A DNA stretch of 64,000 nt from Acidovorax sp. MR-S7 (GCF_000400995.2 NZ_DF238937.1:1-64000), one strand, 5' to 3'. Positions 35,150 through 50,003 are shown, numbered from the stretch's first letter. Numbers and translations are program-made. The notes: a model not told the origin generated them from the sequence alone.

Positions 35150-36262
35150 ATGAAACAGTCCAACTCCACCCAGCACGTGCGTATCGATCTGGGCGACCGC
35201 CGCTACAACATCGACATCGGCTCTCTCTTGCTCGCAGGATTGGCCGAGCACGCGGCGTTGCCCCAGGGCACGGCAGCGCTGATTGTGACCAACAACACGG
35301 TGCAGCCGCTTTACGGCAACGCGTTGGCTGTTGCGCTGGCAAAGCGCTACCCCGCCATCCACACCGTGGTGCTGCCCGACGGCGAGGAGTACAAGACCTG
35401 GGAAACCCTGCAGTGCATCTTCGATGAATTACTTGGCCAGGCCTGCGACCGCAAGGTGGTGCTGTTCGCCCTGGGCGGCGGCGTGATCGGCGACATGACG
35501 GGCTTCGCCGCCGCGTGCTACATGCGCGGCGTGCCGTTCGTGCAGGTGCCAACCACGCTGCTCGCACAGGTGGACTCCAGCGTGGGCGGCAAGACCGCTA
35601 TCAACCATCCGTTGGGCAAGAACATGATCGGCGCCTTCTACCAGCCGCGGCTGGTGGTGTGCGATCTGGAAACGCTGGGCACGTTGCCCGCACGCGAACT
35701 GGCGGCAGGGCTGGCGGAGGTCATCAAATATGGGCCGATCGCCGACATGGAGCTGTTCGCCTGGCTGGAGCAGAACATGGACGGCCTGCTCGCGCGCGAG
35801 CGTGGTGCGCTGGCGCATGCGGTGCGACGCAGTTGCGAAATCAAGGCGGCTGTGGTGGGGGCGGATGAGCGCGAGACGGGGCTGCGCGCCATCTTGAACT
35901 TCGGCCACACGTTCGGGCATGCGATCGAGGCGGGCATGGGCTATGGCGTATGGCTGCATGGCGAGGGCGTGGCGGCAGGCATGGTGATGGCGGCGGAGCT
36001 GTCGCTGCGGTTGGGCATGGTGGATGCGGCCTTCGTGGCACGGCTGCGTGCATTGATCGAGCGTGCAGGCCTGCCCGTGTGTGGGCCGGTGATCGACGCG
36101 CAGGACAACGCGGGCCGCTACCTGGAGCTGATGCGGGTGGACAAGAAGGCCGAGGCGGGCGAAATTCGCTTCGTGCTGATCGACGGCCCCGGCAAGGCGG
36201 TGATGCGGCCTGCGCCCGATGCGCTGGTGCGCGAGGTGATCGACGCCTGCTGCGCGGCATGA
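35150..36262 (+). CDS. aroB: 3-dehydroquinate synthase
   Basis: This 370-residue enzyme catalyses step two of the shikimate pathway with NAD and zinc. It has [58 protein letters not shown], and the metal-site block [11 protein letters not shown]. Only 21 bases lie between the terminator T-run and its ATG, so it is probably read from a promoter overlapping that region or by read-through. The commonly adjacent aroK is absent. Confidence 0.97.
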   Translation: MKQSNSTQHVRIDLGDRRYNIDIGSLLLAGLAEHAALPQGTAALIVTNNTVQPLYGNALAVALAKRYPAIHTVVLPDGEEYKTWETLQCIFDELLGQACDRKVVLFALGGGVIGDMTGFAAACYMRGVPFVQVPTTLLAQVDSSVGGKTAINHPLGKNMIGAFYQPRLVVCDLETLGTLPARELAAGLAEVIKYGPIADMELFAWLEQNMDGLLARERGALAHAVRRSCEIKAAVVGADERETGLRAILNFGHTFGHAIEAGMGYGVWLHGEGVAAGMVMAAELSLRLGMVDAAFVARLRALIERAGLPVCGPVIDAQDNAGRYLELMRVDKKAEAGEIRFVLIDGPGKAVMRPAPDALVREVIDACCAA

Positions 36263-36315
36263 TATAAATTCGATAGCTGCTCGCGCTTATCCAGAAAGCG
36301 CTAGAGGCCAATTGC
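36263..36315 (+). repeat. family A interspersed repeat, short form (copy A8)
   Basis: It contains ATAGCTGCTCGCGCTTATCC then AAAGCGCTAGAGGCCAATTG and directly abuts the dgt ATG. AGAGG within it, eight bases before the ATG, is the only apparent ribosome-binding site for dgt. Confidence 0.8.
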
Positions 36316-37473
36316 ATGCCTGAATCCCTGTTGGCTCCCTATGCCTGCCATTCGGCGTATTCGCGGGGGCGCAGGCACCCCGAGCCCACCGCGCCTACGC
36401 GCACGGAATTCCAGCGCGACCGCGACCGCATCGTGCATTCCACTGCGTTCCGGCGGCTTGTCTACAAGACGCAGGTGTTCCTCAACCACGAGGGCGACCT
36501 GTTCCGCACGCGGCTCACGCATTCGCTGGAGGTGGCGCAGCTCGGCCGCTCCATCGCGCGCTCGCTGCGGTTGAACGAGGACCTGGTGGAGGCCATCAGC
36601 CTCGCGCACGACCTGGGCCACACGCCGTTCGGCCATGCGGGGCAGGACGAGCTGAACGCTTGCATGGCCGATTTCGGCGGCTTCGAGCACAACCTGCAGA
36701 GCCTGCGCGTGGTCGATACGCTGGAGGAGCGCTATCCCGCCTACGACGGCATCAACCTGGCCTTCGAGACGCGCGAGGGCATCCTCAAGCACTGCTCGCG
36801 GCGCAACGCCGAGTTGATCGAGGCGCGCGAGCCGGGTGGCGTGGGCCGGCGCTTCCTGGCCGGCGAGCGGCCTGGGCTGGAGGCGCAGCTGTGCAACCTG
36901 GCCGACGAGATCGCCTACAACGCGCACGACATCGACGACGGTGTGCGCTCCGGCCTCATCACGCTGGAGCAACTGCGCGAGGTGCCGCTGTTCGACCGCT
37001 ACCGCGCCGCCACCCAGGCTCAGTATCCTCACCTGGTGGAGCGGCGGCTGCTCAGCGAGGCGATCCGCCGCATGCTGAGCGACCAGGTCTACGACGTGAT
37101 CGATACCACGCGCGCGGCCATCGACGCGCACGCGCCCGCCGATGTGAGCGCCGTGCGTCGCCTGCCCGCACTCGTGGGTTTCTCACCGGCCATGCGTGAG
37201 CAGTCGCAGGCGCTCAAGCGCTTCCTGTTCCAGCAGCTGTACCGCCACCCGCAGGTCATGCAGACCACCGAAGGGGCGCGGCAGGTAGTGCGCGAGCTGT
37301 TCGCCATCTACCAGTCTACGCCTGGGGAAATGCCGCCGGCACAGGCGGCGCAGGCCCGGGAGGGCGACGCGCAGCACCGTGCACGCACGGTGGCCGACTT
37401 CATCGCCGGCATGACCGACCGCTTCGCGCTGCGCGAGCACGAACGGCTCACCGGCCAGCACCTGCTGGGCTGA
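36316..37473 (+). CDS. dgt: dGTPase-like HD-domain deoxynucleoside triphosphohydrolase
   Basis: This 385-residue HD-superfamily protein resembles dGTP triphosphohydrolase, which cleaves dNTPs to nucleoside and triphosphate. It has RDRDRIVHSTAFRRLVYKTQV, metal ligands in RLTHSLEVAQLGR and SLAHDLGHTPFGHAGQ, and NEIAYNAHDIDDG-like ADEIAYNAHDIDDG. Substrate preference is not predictable. aroB-dgt linkage is common in betaproteobacteria. Its ribosome-binding site lies in a family A repeat. Confidence 0.93.
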   Translation: MPESLLAPYACHSAYSRGRRHPEPTAPTRTEFQRDRDRIVHSTAFRRLVYKTQVFLNHEGDLFRTRLTHSLEVAQLGRSIARSLRLNEDLVEAISLAHDLGHTPFGHAGQDELNACMADFGGFEHNLQSLRVVDTLEERYPAYDGINLAFETREGILKHCSRRNAELIEAREPGGVGRRFLAGERPGLEAQLCNLADEIAYNAHDIDDGVRSGLITLEQLREVPLFDRYRAATQAQYPHLVERRLLSEAIRRMLSDQVYDVIDTTRAAIDAHAPADVSAVRRLPALVGFSPAMREQSQALKRFLFQQLYRHPQVMQTTEGARQVVRELFAIYQSTPGEMPPAQAAQAREGDAQHRARTVADFIAGMTDRFALREHERLTGQHLLG

Positions 37474-37490
37474 CGCCTACACTCCCGCCC

Positions 37491-38072
37491 ATGACAACCC
37501 ACGAATACGACGATGCCACCGTGGTGCAGGACACGGTGCGCTGGCTGGAACGTGCCGTGATCGGCCTGAACCTCTGCCCCTTCGCCAAGGGCGTGCACAC
37601 CAAGGGCCAGATCCACTACGCCGTGAGCCATGCGACGGATGCGCGTGGCCTGCTGGAAGATTTGCAGCGCGAGCTGGAGGCGCTCGCCGAGGCCTCGCCG
37701 GAAAAGCGCGACACCACGCTGCTCATGGCGCCCCAGGCGCTGCCCGATTTCCTGGACTTCAACGACTTCCTGGAGCTGGCCGACGAACTGGTCGAGGCGA
37801 TGGACCTGGCGGGCATCCTGCAGGTCGCGCCGTTCCACCCGCGCTTTCAGTTCGATGGCACGGAAGTGGGCGACGTGGGCAACTGCACCAACCGCGCGCC
37901 GTACCCCACGCTGCACCTGCTGCGCGAAGAGAGCATCGACAGCGCGGTGGAAGCCTTCCCCGAGGCCGAGGAGATCTTCGAGCGCAACATCGAGGTGCTC
38001 GAGCGCCTGGGCGCACAGGGCTGGGACGATCTGGACGTGGGGCCGCGCTGCCCCGTGGCGCACAAGGCATGA
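37491..38072 (+). CDS. DUF1415 family protein
   Basis: This 193-residue soluble protein has the conserved LNLCPFAKGV near the N-terminus, VAPFHPRFQFDGT in the middle, NRAPYPTLHLLREESI and the RCPVAHKA terminus, matching DUF1415. The two Cys-Pro motifs suggest a metal or redox role, but no function is known. It starts 17 bases after dgt and overlaps the next gene by ATGA, so is probably co-transcribed. Confidence 0.88.
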   Translation: MTTHEYDDATVVQDTVRWLERAVIGLNLCPFAKGVHTKGQIHYAVSHATDARGLLEDLQRELEALAEASPEKRDTTLLMAPQALPDFLDFNDFLELADELVEAMDLAGILQVAPFHPRFQFDGTEVGDVGNCTNRAPYPTLHLLREESIDSAVEAFPEAEEIFERNIEVLERLGAQGWDDLDVGPRCPVAHKA

Positions 38073-38941
38073 GCCGCGCAGCAAACAAGGCCGATGCAGC
38101 GCACGCGGCGGTGCTGGCCGAACTGCGGCCCGGCCAATCCATCGAACTGCTCAAGGAACTGCACATCCTCACGCGCGAGGGCCGGCTCAACCAGGATTCG
38201 CGGCGCAAGCTCAAGCAGGTCTACCACCTCTACCAGTTCATCGAGCCGCTGCTGGCCGAGATGGCTCAGGACGGGCACGCGCCGCTGCTCGCCGACCACG
38301 GTGCGGGCAAGTCGTATCTGGGCTTCATCCTCTACGACCTGTTCTTCAAGCAGCTCGGGCGCGGCGAGATCTACGGCATCGAGTGGCGGGCCGAGCTGGT
38401 GCAGCGCTCGCGCGAACTGGCGGCGCGGCTGGGTTTCGACCGCATGCGCTTCCTCGACATGTCGGTGGCCGATGCGGCTGGAGCGGCGGAGCTGCCCGAG
38501 CGCTTCGACCTCGTGACCGCGCTGCATGCCTGTGACACGGCCACCGACGACGCCATCGCCTTCGGCCTGCAGAAGCAGGCGCGCGCCATGGTGCTCGTGC
38601 CTTGCTGCCAAGCGGAGGTGGCCGCGTGCCTGCGGCAGAACAAGGCGATGAGCCTTTCACGCACGCCCCTGGCCGAACTGTGGCGCCATCCCATCCACAC
38701 GCGCGAGATGGGCAGCCAGATCACCAACGTGCTGCGCTGCCTGTACCTGGAGGCGTCGGGCTACCAAGTCACGGTGACGGAGCTGGTGGGTTGGGAGCAC
38801 AGCATGAAGAACGAGCTGATCCTGGCGCGCTATACGGGCCAGAAGAAGCGCAGCGCGCACGAGCGGCTGGCGGCGATCCTGGAGGAATTCGGGCTGGCCG
38901 AGGCGCTGGGCGAGCGGTTCGGATCGCTTCAAAAAGAATAG
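38069..38941 (+). CDS. SAM-dependent methyltransferase-like protein
   Basis: The 290-residue protein has a Rossmann methyltransferase region: LLADHGAGKSYLGF near residue 73 as motif I, YGIEWRAELV for the acidic residue after beta2, and TALHACDTATDDAI as motif IV. It resembles the class I methyltransferase group often annotated methyltransferase domain 25/32. LVPCCQAEVA may bear functional cysteines. Substrate unknown. It is coupled to the DUF1415 gene. The stop and last residues (LQKE) lie in a family A repeat. Confidence 0.8.
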   Translation: MSRAANKADAAHAAVLAELRPGQSIELLKELHILTREGRLNQDSRRKLKQVYHLYQFIEPLLAEMAQDGHAPLLADHGAGKSYLGFILYDLFFKQLGRGEIYGIEWRAELVQRSRELAARLGFDRMRFLDMSVADAAGAAELPERFDLVTALHACDTATDDAIAFGLQKQARAMVLVPCCQAEVAACLRQNKAMSLSRTPLAELWRHPIHTREMGSQITNVLRCLYLEASGYQVTVTELVGWEHSMKNELILARYTGQKKRSAHERLAAILEEFGLAEALGERFGSLQKE

Positions 38942-39029
38942 CTGGTCGCGCTTGTGAGCCATGGGTTCCAGTATCAAATTGACCTGAAACCATGGAAAGA
39001 CAAGCGCAACCAGCTCCTTAAAGCATAGC
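38929..39029. repeat. family A repeat, inverted REPIN-like form (copy A9)
   Basis: Left arm AGCTGGTCGCGCTTGT (38940-38955) and right arm ACAAGCGCAACCAGCT (39000-39015) pair with one mismatch. An inner CCATGG/CCATGG hairpin lies between. It separates the convergent methyltransferase and mmsA genes. Confidence 0.88.
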
Positions 39030-39034
39030 GCGGC

Positions 39035-40540
39035 TTACTTCATCGTGATGGTGGTGTTCACTCCGTCGCTGCTGCTGCCGTGATCCTCGTACCAGCGCGC
39101 CGTCACCGTCTTGGTCTGCGTCCAGAACTGCACGGCCTGCTTGCCGTTGGGCCCCAGATCGCCGAGCTTGGAGGCGCGCGAGCCGGTGAAGCTGAAGTAG
39201 GCCACGGGCACGGGAATCGGCACGTTGATGCCCACCTGGCCCACGTTGATGTCGTGCTGGTACTTGCGCGCGGCCCAGCCGCTGCTGGTGAAGATGGAGG
39301 TGCCGTTGCCGTTGGGGTTGCGGTTGATGAAGGCGATGGCCTCATCCAGCGTGTCCACGCAGACCACGTTGAGCACGGGGCCGAAAATTTCCTGGTTGTA
39401 GATATCCATCTGGTCGGTCACGTCGGCGAAGACCGTGGGGCCGACGAAGTTGCCTTTCTCGTAGCCGGCCACGGTGCAGTCGCGGCCGTCGAGCAGCAGC
39501 TTGGCGCCTTGCGCCACGCCGGAGTCGATCAGGCCCAGCACGCGCTGCTTGGCGCGCGGGTTCACCAGGGGGCCGAGGTCGGCGGCGCGGTCGGTGCCGG
39601 GGCCGACCTTCATGGCCTTGGACTTGGCGACCAGTTCGGGCAGCCAGTCGCGCGCGGCGCCCACGAACACGGCGACCGAATTGGCCATGCAGCGTTGGCC
39701 CGCGGCGCCGAAGGCCGAGCCCAGCAGGTTGTTGAGCGCGTGCTCCTTGGGCGCGTCGGGCATGACCACGCAGTGGTTCTTGGCACCCATCATCGACTGC
39801 ACGCGCTTGCCCGCCTCGCTCGCGCGGCGGTAGATGTGCGTGCCCACGTGGGTGGAGCCGATGAACGAGAGCGCCTTGATGTCGGGATGGTCGCAGAGCA
39901 TGTCGGCCACCTCGGGCCCGCCGTGGATCACGTTGAGCACGCCGGGCGGCACGCCTGCTTCATGGGCCAGCTCGACGAGGCGCATGGTGGAGCTGGGGTC
40001 CTGCTCCGAAGGCTTGAGCACGAAGGTGTTGCCGCAGGCGATCGCCATCGGGAACATGAAGCAGGGCAGCATCACGGGGAAGTTGAACGCCGTGATGCCC
40101 GCGCCCACGCCCAGCGGCTGCAGCAGGTTGTACACGTCCACGCCCGTCGCGGCGTTCTCGGCGATCTCGCCGAGCTGCAGCGTGGTGATGGAGCAGGCGT
40201 GCTCCACCACTTCCAGGCCGCGGCCCACTTCGCCTTCGGCGTCGGGCAGGGTCTTGCCGTGCTCGCGGGTGATGAGCTGGGCGATCTCGGCGGTGTTCTC
40301 GCGGATCAGGTGCTGCAGCTTCAGCATGATGCGCATGCGCACGGCCAGCGACGTGCTGCGCCAGGTCTGGAACGCCTCCTGCGCGTTGGAGACGGCCAGC
40401 TCGACCTCCTCGCGCGTGGCGAAGGGCACGCGCGCCACGACTTCCTGCGTGGCGGGGTTGGTCACGTCGCGCCACTCGGTGGATTTGGACGGATAGGGCT
40501 TGCCACCGATGAAGTGGTGGATGGTGGTGGGTGTGGTCAT
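39035..40540 (-). CDS. mmsA: methylmalonate-semialdehyde dehydrogenase (CoA-acylating)
   Basis: The 501-residue aldehyde dehydrogenase oxidises methylmalonate semialdehyde to propionyl-CoA in valine and thymine breakdown. It has Asn154 in AFNFPVM, EHGKTLPDAEGEV, catalytic Cys284 in GQRCMA and the MMSDH-typical INVPIPVPVAYFSFTGSR. ATG 40540 has GGAG eight bases upstream. It follows a branched-chain-type binding protein by 17 bases, and both are divergent from a LysR regulator, suggesting valine or related carbon catabolism. Confidence 0.94.
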   Translation of the reverse strand: MTTPTTIHHFIGGKPYPSKSTEWRDVTNPATQEVVARVPFATREEVELAVSNAQEAFQTWRSTSLAVRMRIMLKLQHLIRENTAEIAQLITREHGKTLPDAEGEVGRGLEVVEHACSITTLQLGEIAENAATGVDVYNLLQPLGVGAGITAFNFPVMLPCFMFPMAIACGNTFVLKPSEQDPSSTMRLVELAHEAGVPPGVLNVIHGGPEVADMLCDHPDIKALSFIGSTHVGTHIYRRASEAGKRVQSMMGAKNHCVVMPDAPKEHALNNLLGSAFGAAGQRCMANSVAVFVGAARDWLPELVAKSKAMKVGPGTDRAADLGPLVNPRAKQRVLGLIDSGVAQGAKLLLDGRDCTVAGYEKGNFVGPTVFADVTDQMDIYNQEIFGPVLNVVCVDTLDEAIAFINRNPNGNGTSIFTSSGWAARKYQHDINVGQVGINVPIPVPVAYFSFTGSRASKLGDLGPNGKQAVQFWTQTKTVTARWYEDHGSSSDGVNTTITMK

Positions 40541-40557
40541 GGAAATGGCTCCGGGTT

Positions 40558-41772
40558 TCACTTCTTCACCAGCGGACAGGCCGACTGGGCGAGGGGTTTG
40601 AATGCGACGTCGGCGGGGATGGTGCTCACGGTTTTGTAGTAGTCCCACGCGCCCTTGGATTCATTGGGCGCCTTCACCTGGAACAGGTACATGTCGTGGA
40701 TCACGCGGCCGTCGGGGCGGATGCTGGCGTTGCGCATCACGGGGTCGTCGATGGGCAGCTTGCGCATCATCGTAGCCACCACCTTCGAGTCGTCGGACTT
40801 GGCCGCGGCGACGGACTTCAGGTAGTGCAGCACGCTGGAATAGACGCCCGCCTGCACCATCGTGGGCTTGTAGCCCTTGTGCAGTTTCTCGAAGCGGGCG
40901 GCGAAGGCGCGGGCCTTGTCGTCCATGTCCCAGTAGAAGCCTTCGGAGAACATCAGGCCCTGCGCCTGGCGCAGGCCCAGCGAGTGCACGTCGGTCAGGA
41001 ACATGAGCAGCGAGGCGACCTTCTGGCCCTTCTCGCCGGTGATGCCGAATTCGCGCGCGGCCTTGATGGCGTTGACCGTGTCCTGCGCGCCGTTGGCTAG
41101 GCCGATCACCTGCGCCTTGGAGTTCTGCGCCTGCAGGATGAAGGACGAGAAGTCGCTCGCGTTGAGTGGGTGGCGCACGCTGCCCAGCACCGTGCCGCCA
41201 TGGGCCTTGACCATTTCGGACGCATCCTTCTCCAGCGAATGGCCGAAGGCGTAGTCCACGGTGACGAAGTACCAGCTCTTGTCGCCGTTCTTCGTGAGCG
41301 CGGCAGCCGCGCCGGAGGCCGAGGAATACGTGTCGAACATCCAGTGGAAGCCGTTTTCCGCGCAGTCCTCGTCGGTCAGGCGCGTGGTGGCGGGGCCGCT
41401 GTACATGGCGATGCCGCCTTTTTCGCGCACCAGCTTCTGCACGGCCAGTGCGGCGGCGGAATTGGTGATGTCGGCGATCGCGTCCACGCCGTCGCGGTCC
41501 AGCCACTCGCGCGCCTTGGTGGCGGCGATGTCGGCCTTGTTCTGGTGGTCGGCGCTCACCACCTCGATCTTCATGCCCTTGCACTCGGCCTTGAGGCAGT
41601 CGTCCACCGCCATCTTCGCGGCCACCACGGAGCCTGCGCCGCCCATGCCGGAGTAGGGGCCGGCCATGTCGGTCAGCACGCCGACCTTGACCGTGTTGCC
41701 GGAAATCTGGGCCTGCGCCGCAGCGGCGAGCGTCAGGGCGGCCAGGGCGAGGGAATGTCGCGTGAATCGCAT
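40558..41772 (-). CDS. ABC transporter substrate-binding protein, branched-chain amino acid type
   Basis: This 404-residue periplasmic protein of the LivJ type has a signal peptide (cleavage near AAAQA) then VKVGVLTDMAGPYSGMGGAGS, the peripla_BP_6 opening. AAGGAGAC precedes the ATG. No permease or ATPase genes are adjacent, so it must use a transporter encoded elsewhere. Co-orientation with mmsA suggests a valine-related or hydroxy/keto-acid ligand, by inference. Confidence 0.9.
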   Translation of the reverse strand: MRFTRHSLALAALTLAAAAQAQISGNTVKVGVLTDMAGPYSGMGGAGSVVAAKMAVDDCLKAECKGMKIEVVSADHQNKADIAATKAREWLDRDGVDAIADITNSAAALAVQKLVREKGGIAMYSGPATTRLTDEDCAENGFHWMFDTYSSASGAAAALTKNGDKSWYFVTVDYAFGHSLEKDASEMVKAHGGTVLGSVRHPLNASDFSSFILQAQNSKAQVIGLANGAQDTVNAIKAAREFGITGEKGQKVASLLMFLTDVHSLGLRQAQGLMFSEGFYWDMDDKARAFAARFEKLHKGYKPTMVQAGVYSSVLHYLKSVAAAKSDDSKVVATMMRKLPIDDPVMRNASIRPDGRVIHDMYLFQVKAPNESKGAWDYYKTVSTIPADVAFKPLAQSACPLVKK

Positions 41773-41895
41773 GAATGTCTCCTTGTGTTGTTGCTGGGGC
41801 GCGGTCTGGGCGCCGCACCACGAAGCACTCTAATCCAGCACTAATGCAAATGGATCAGGCATTTGGGCACAAACCCATTGCAAAATTGCACCACC
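41773..41895. promoter_or_regulatory. LysR-controlled divergent region with two dyads
   Basis: A perfect dyad CAAATG-N7-CATTTG occupies 41847-41865. A second, TTGCAAAATTGCA (41878-41890), fits the LysR T-N11-A pattern and ends six bases before the regulator ATG. Together they suggest autoregulation plus control of the divergent binding-protein/mmsA genes. Confidence 0.55.
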
Positions 41896-42825
41896 ATGCC
41901 AGCCGAACAGATCAACTGGGACAACCTGCGCCTGTTTCTCTCCGTGGCGCGCGCCCAGTCGGCGCAGGAAGCGGCGCGGCGCCTGGGGCTGGACCACTCC
42001 ACGGTCACGCGCCGCCTGCACCGGCTGGAGAAGGAGCTGGGCGCGCAACTCTTCGAGCGCACGCCCGCGGGCCACGTGCTCACCACCGCCGGCCACCGGC
42101 TGCTGGAGCACGTCGAGCGCATGGAAAGCAGCATGGTGCTGGTGGGCGAGGACATCGGCGGCGACAGCCACACGCTCACCGGCCACGTGCGCCTGGGTGC
42201 GACGGAGGGCTTCGGCAGCTTCTTCCTCGCGCCGCACCTGAGCCACTTCTGCGAGCGGCACCCGGCCATCCAGGTGGAACTGCTCATCGTGCCGCGCTTC
42301 ATCAACCTCTCGCAGCGCGAGGCCGACCTGGCCGTGAACGTCGAGCGTCCCCAGGGCAACGGCCAGGTGTGCAGCCGGCTCACCGACTACCGGCTGCGGC
42401 TCTATGCCAGCCGGCGCTACCTCGATAGTCACCCGCCCATCCTCCAGACGCGCGACCTGGGCGCGCACCGGTTCTTCGGCTACGTGGAAGAACTCGTGTT
42501 CAGCCCCGCATTGCGCTACCTGGCCGCCATTGCACCCGACGCGCCCACGCCGCTGCGCAGCACCAGCGTGGTGGCGCAGTACCACGCCGTGCGCGAGGGG
42601 CGCGGGCTGGCCGTGCTGCCGTGCTTCATGGCCGCGCAGAGCGAGGAGCTGATGCCCGTGCTCGCGCACGAGATCGACTTGCTGCGCACCTTCTGGATCG
42701 CCGCTCCGGGCGACCGGCGCGAACTCGCGCGCGTGCGCGCCCTGTGGGACTATCTGCGCGAGGTGGTCGCGTGCAACCGGCCGCTGCTGCTGGGCGAGCC
42801 GGGCGCCTGGCGCTCCGTCCAATAG
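41896..42825 (+). CDS. LysR family transcriptional regulator (mmsA-adjacent)
   Basis: The 309-residue LysR protein has its HTH in residues 1-60 (SAQEAARRLGLDHSTVTRRLHRLEKELG) and a substrate domain from about 92. ATG 41896 is chosen; upstream codons to 41863 lie in the operator region. It is divergent from the binding-protein/mmsA pair and is the probable regulator. The RAYT-like gene follows by 13 bases on the same strand and could be read through. Confidence 0.92.
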   Translation: MPAEQINWDNLRLFLSVARAQSAQEAARRLGLDHSTVTRRLHRLEKELGAQLFERTPAGHVLTTAGHRLLEHVERMESSMVLVGEDIGGDSHTLTGHVRLGATEGFGSFFLAPHLSHFCERHPAIQVELLIVPRFINLSQREADLAVNVERPQGNGQVCSRLTDYRLRLYASRRYLDSHPPILQTRDLGAHRFFGYVEELVFSPALRYLAAIAPDAPTPLRSTSVVAQYHAVREGRGLAVLPCFMAAQSEELMPVLAHEIDLLRTFWIAAPGDRRELARVRALWDYLREVVACNRPLLLGEPGAWRSVQ

Positions 42826-42838
42826 ACAATCCCCTGCC

Positions 42839-43540
42839 ATGGCCCGCCTGCCCCGCCTTGCCCTTGCCGGCTACCCGCACCACGTCGTCCAGCGCGGCAA
42901 CAACCGCCAGCCCATCTTCCTGGATGCGGCCGACCGTGAAACCATGGCGGCGCTGCTGGCCGAGCACGCCCGCCGCCAGAAGGTGGCAGTGCACGCCTAC
43001 GTGTTCATGGACAGCCAGTTCCACCTGCTCGCCACGCCCCAGGAAGAGGGCGGCCTGTCCCTGCTGATGCAGGCCGTGGGCCGTGCCTACGTGCGCTATT
43101 TCAACCAGCGCCACGGCCGCACGGGCACGCTGTGGGACGGGCGCTACCGTAGCGCCGTGCTGCAGGCCGAACGCTGGCTGCTGCCCTGCATGGCGTCTTT
43201 CGACCTGGCCCCCGTGCGCGAGGGCTTGTGCAGCGAGCCGGCGGACTTCCGCTGGTCGAGCCACGGCCACTATGCGGGCCTGCGCAGTGACCGGCTCATC
43301 ACGCCGCACCGGCTCTACTGGGAGCTGGGCAACACGCCGTTCGCGCGCGACGCGGCCTATGCCGCGCTGGTCCGCGAAGGGGTTTCCGGGGCCGATGAAG
43401 CGGCACTTGCTGCGTCCAGCCAGGGTGGATGGGCCTTGGGCGATGCGGATTTTGTGCGCGCGTTGCAACAGGCCACGCCACGACGGCTGACCCGGGCGCG
43501 GCCCGGGCGCCCCGCTTTGGTGAATTCCCAAGAGATTTAA
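42839..43540 (+). CDS. REP-associated tyrosine transposase-like protein (RAYT), active-site residues replaced
   Basis: The 233-residue protein has the Y1/IS200-like RAYT layout: GYPHHVVQRGNNRQPIF, a HAYVFMDSQFHLLATP block, GRAYVRYFNQRHGRTGTLWD, then PVREGL and WSSHGHY, plus a C-terminal WALGDADFV extension. RAYTs normally carry an HUH motif (NHVHLL-like) and a catalytic Tyr in YIxLNPVRA. Here residues 60-62 are Gln-Phe-His and residue 120 is Ser, so both metal site and nucleophile are altered. The frame is intact, arguing against simple decay. RAYTs move REP/REPIN repeats, and such repeats are abundant here. Confidence 0.85.
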   Translation: MARLPRLALAGYPHHVVQRGNNRQPIFLDAADRETMAALLAEHARRQKVAVHAYVFMDSQFHLLATPQEEGGLSLLMQAVGRAYVRYFNQRHGRTGTLWDGRYRSAVLQAERWLLPCMASFDLAPVREGLCSEPADFRWSSHGHYAGLRSDRLITPHRLYWELGNTPFARDAAYAALVREGVSGADEAALAASSQGGWALGDADFVRALQQATPRRLTRARPGRPALVNSQEI

Positions 43541-43721
43541 AACGCCTGTGATTGCTGAATGGCTAAGGGTTTTGTGCTCTTTTCTTTGATGTGTCCCCAA
43601 AAAAATAGCACCAAAATTGTGCGGTTTTTTATTGGTGTCTGACCCCAATTAAATTGCTTGCATCTCCTTGTTGCGCTGCACTACTCTTGCGCTCCCTGCG
43701 AAATATTTGAGGAAGTGCGCC
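43541..43721. other. AT-rich region between the RAYT-like gene and gltB
   Basis: This is the most AT-rich gap of the window. It holds GTGTCCCC (43591-43598), a weak GCAC/GTGC hairpin (43608-43622) followed by GGTTTTTT, and GGTGTCTGACCCC (43634-43646). It must also include the gltB promoter. GAGGA near 43709 is a good ribosome-binding site for gltB. No gene is seen. Confidence 0.5.
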
Positions 43722-48449
<4,728 letters not shown>

Positions 48450-48473
48450 GACAAGAACAAAAGGACCACGATC

Positions 48474-49949
<1,476 letters not shown>

Positions 49950-49970
49950 TCCATCCGCCCGTCAAAACCA

Positions 49971-50003
49971 ACGGCGCCGCACGGCGCCGTTTGCTTTTAT
50001 TTT
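49971..50003 (+). terminator. rho-independent terminator of gltBD
   Basis: ACGGCGCC (49971-49978) pairs with GGCGCCGT (49983-49990) around the loop GCAC, followed by TTGCTTTTATTTT. A family A repeat begins directly after it. Confidence 0.92.
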
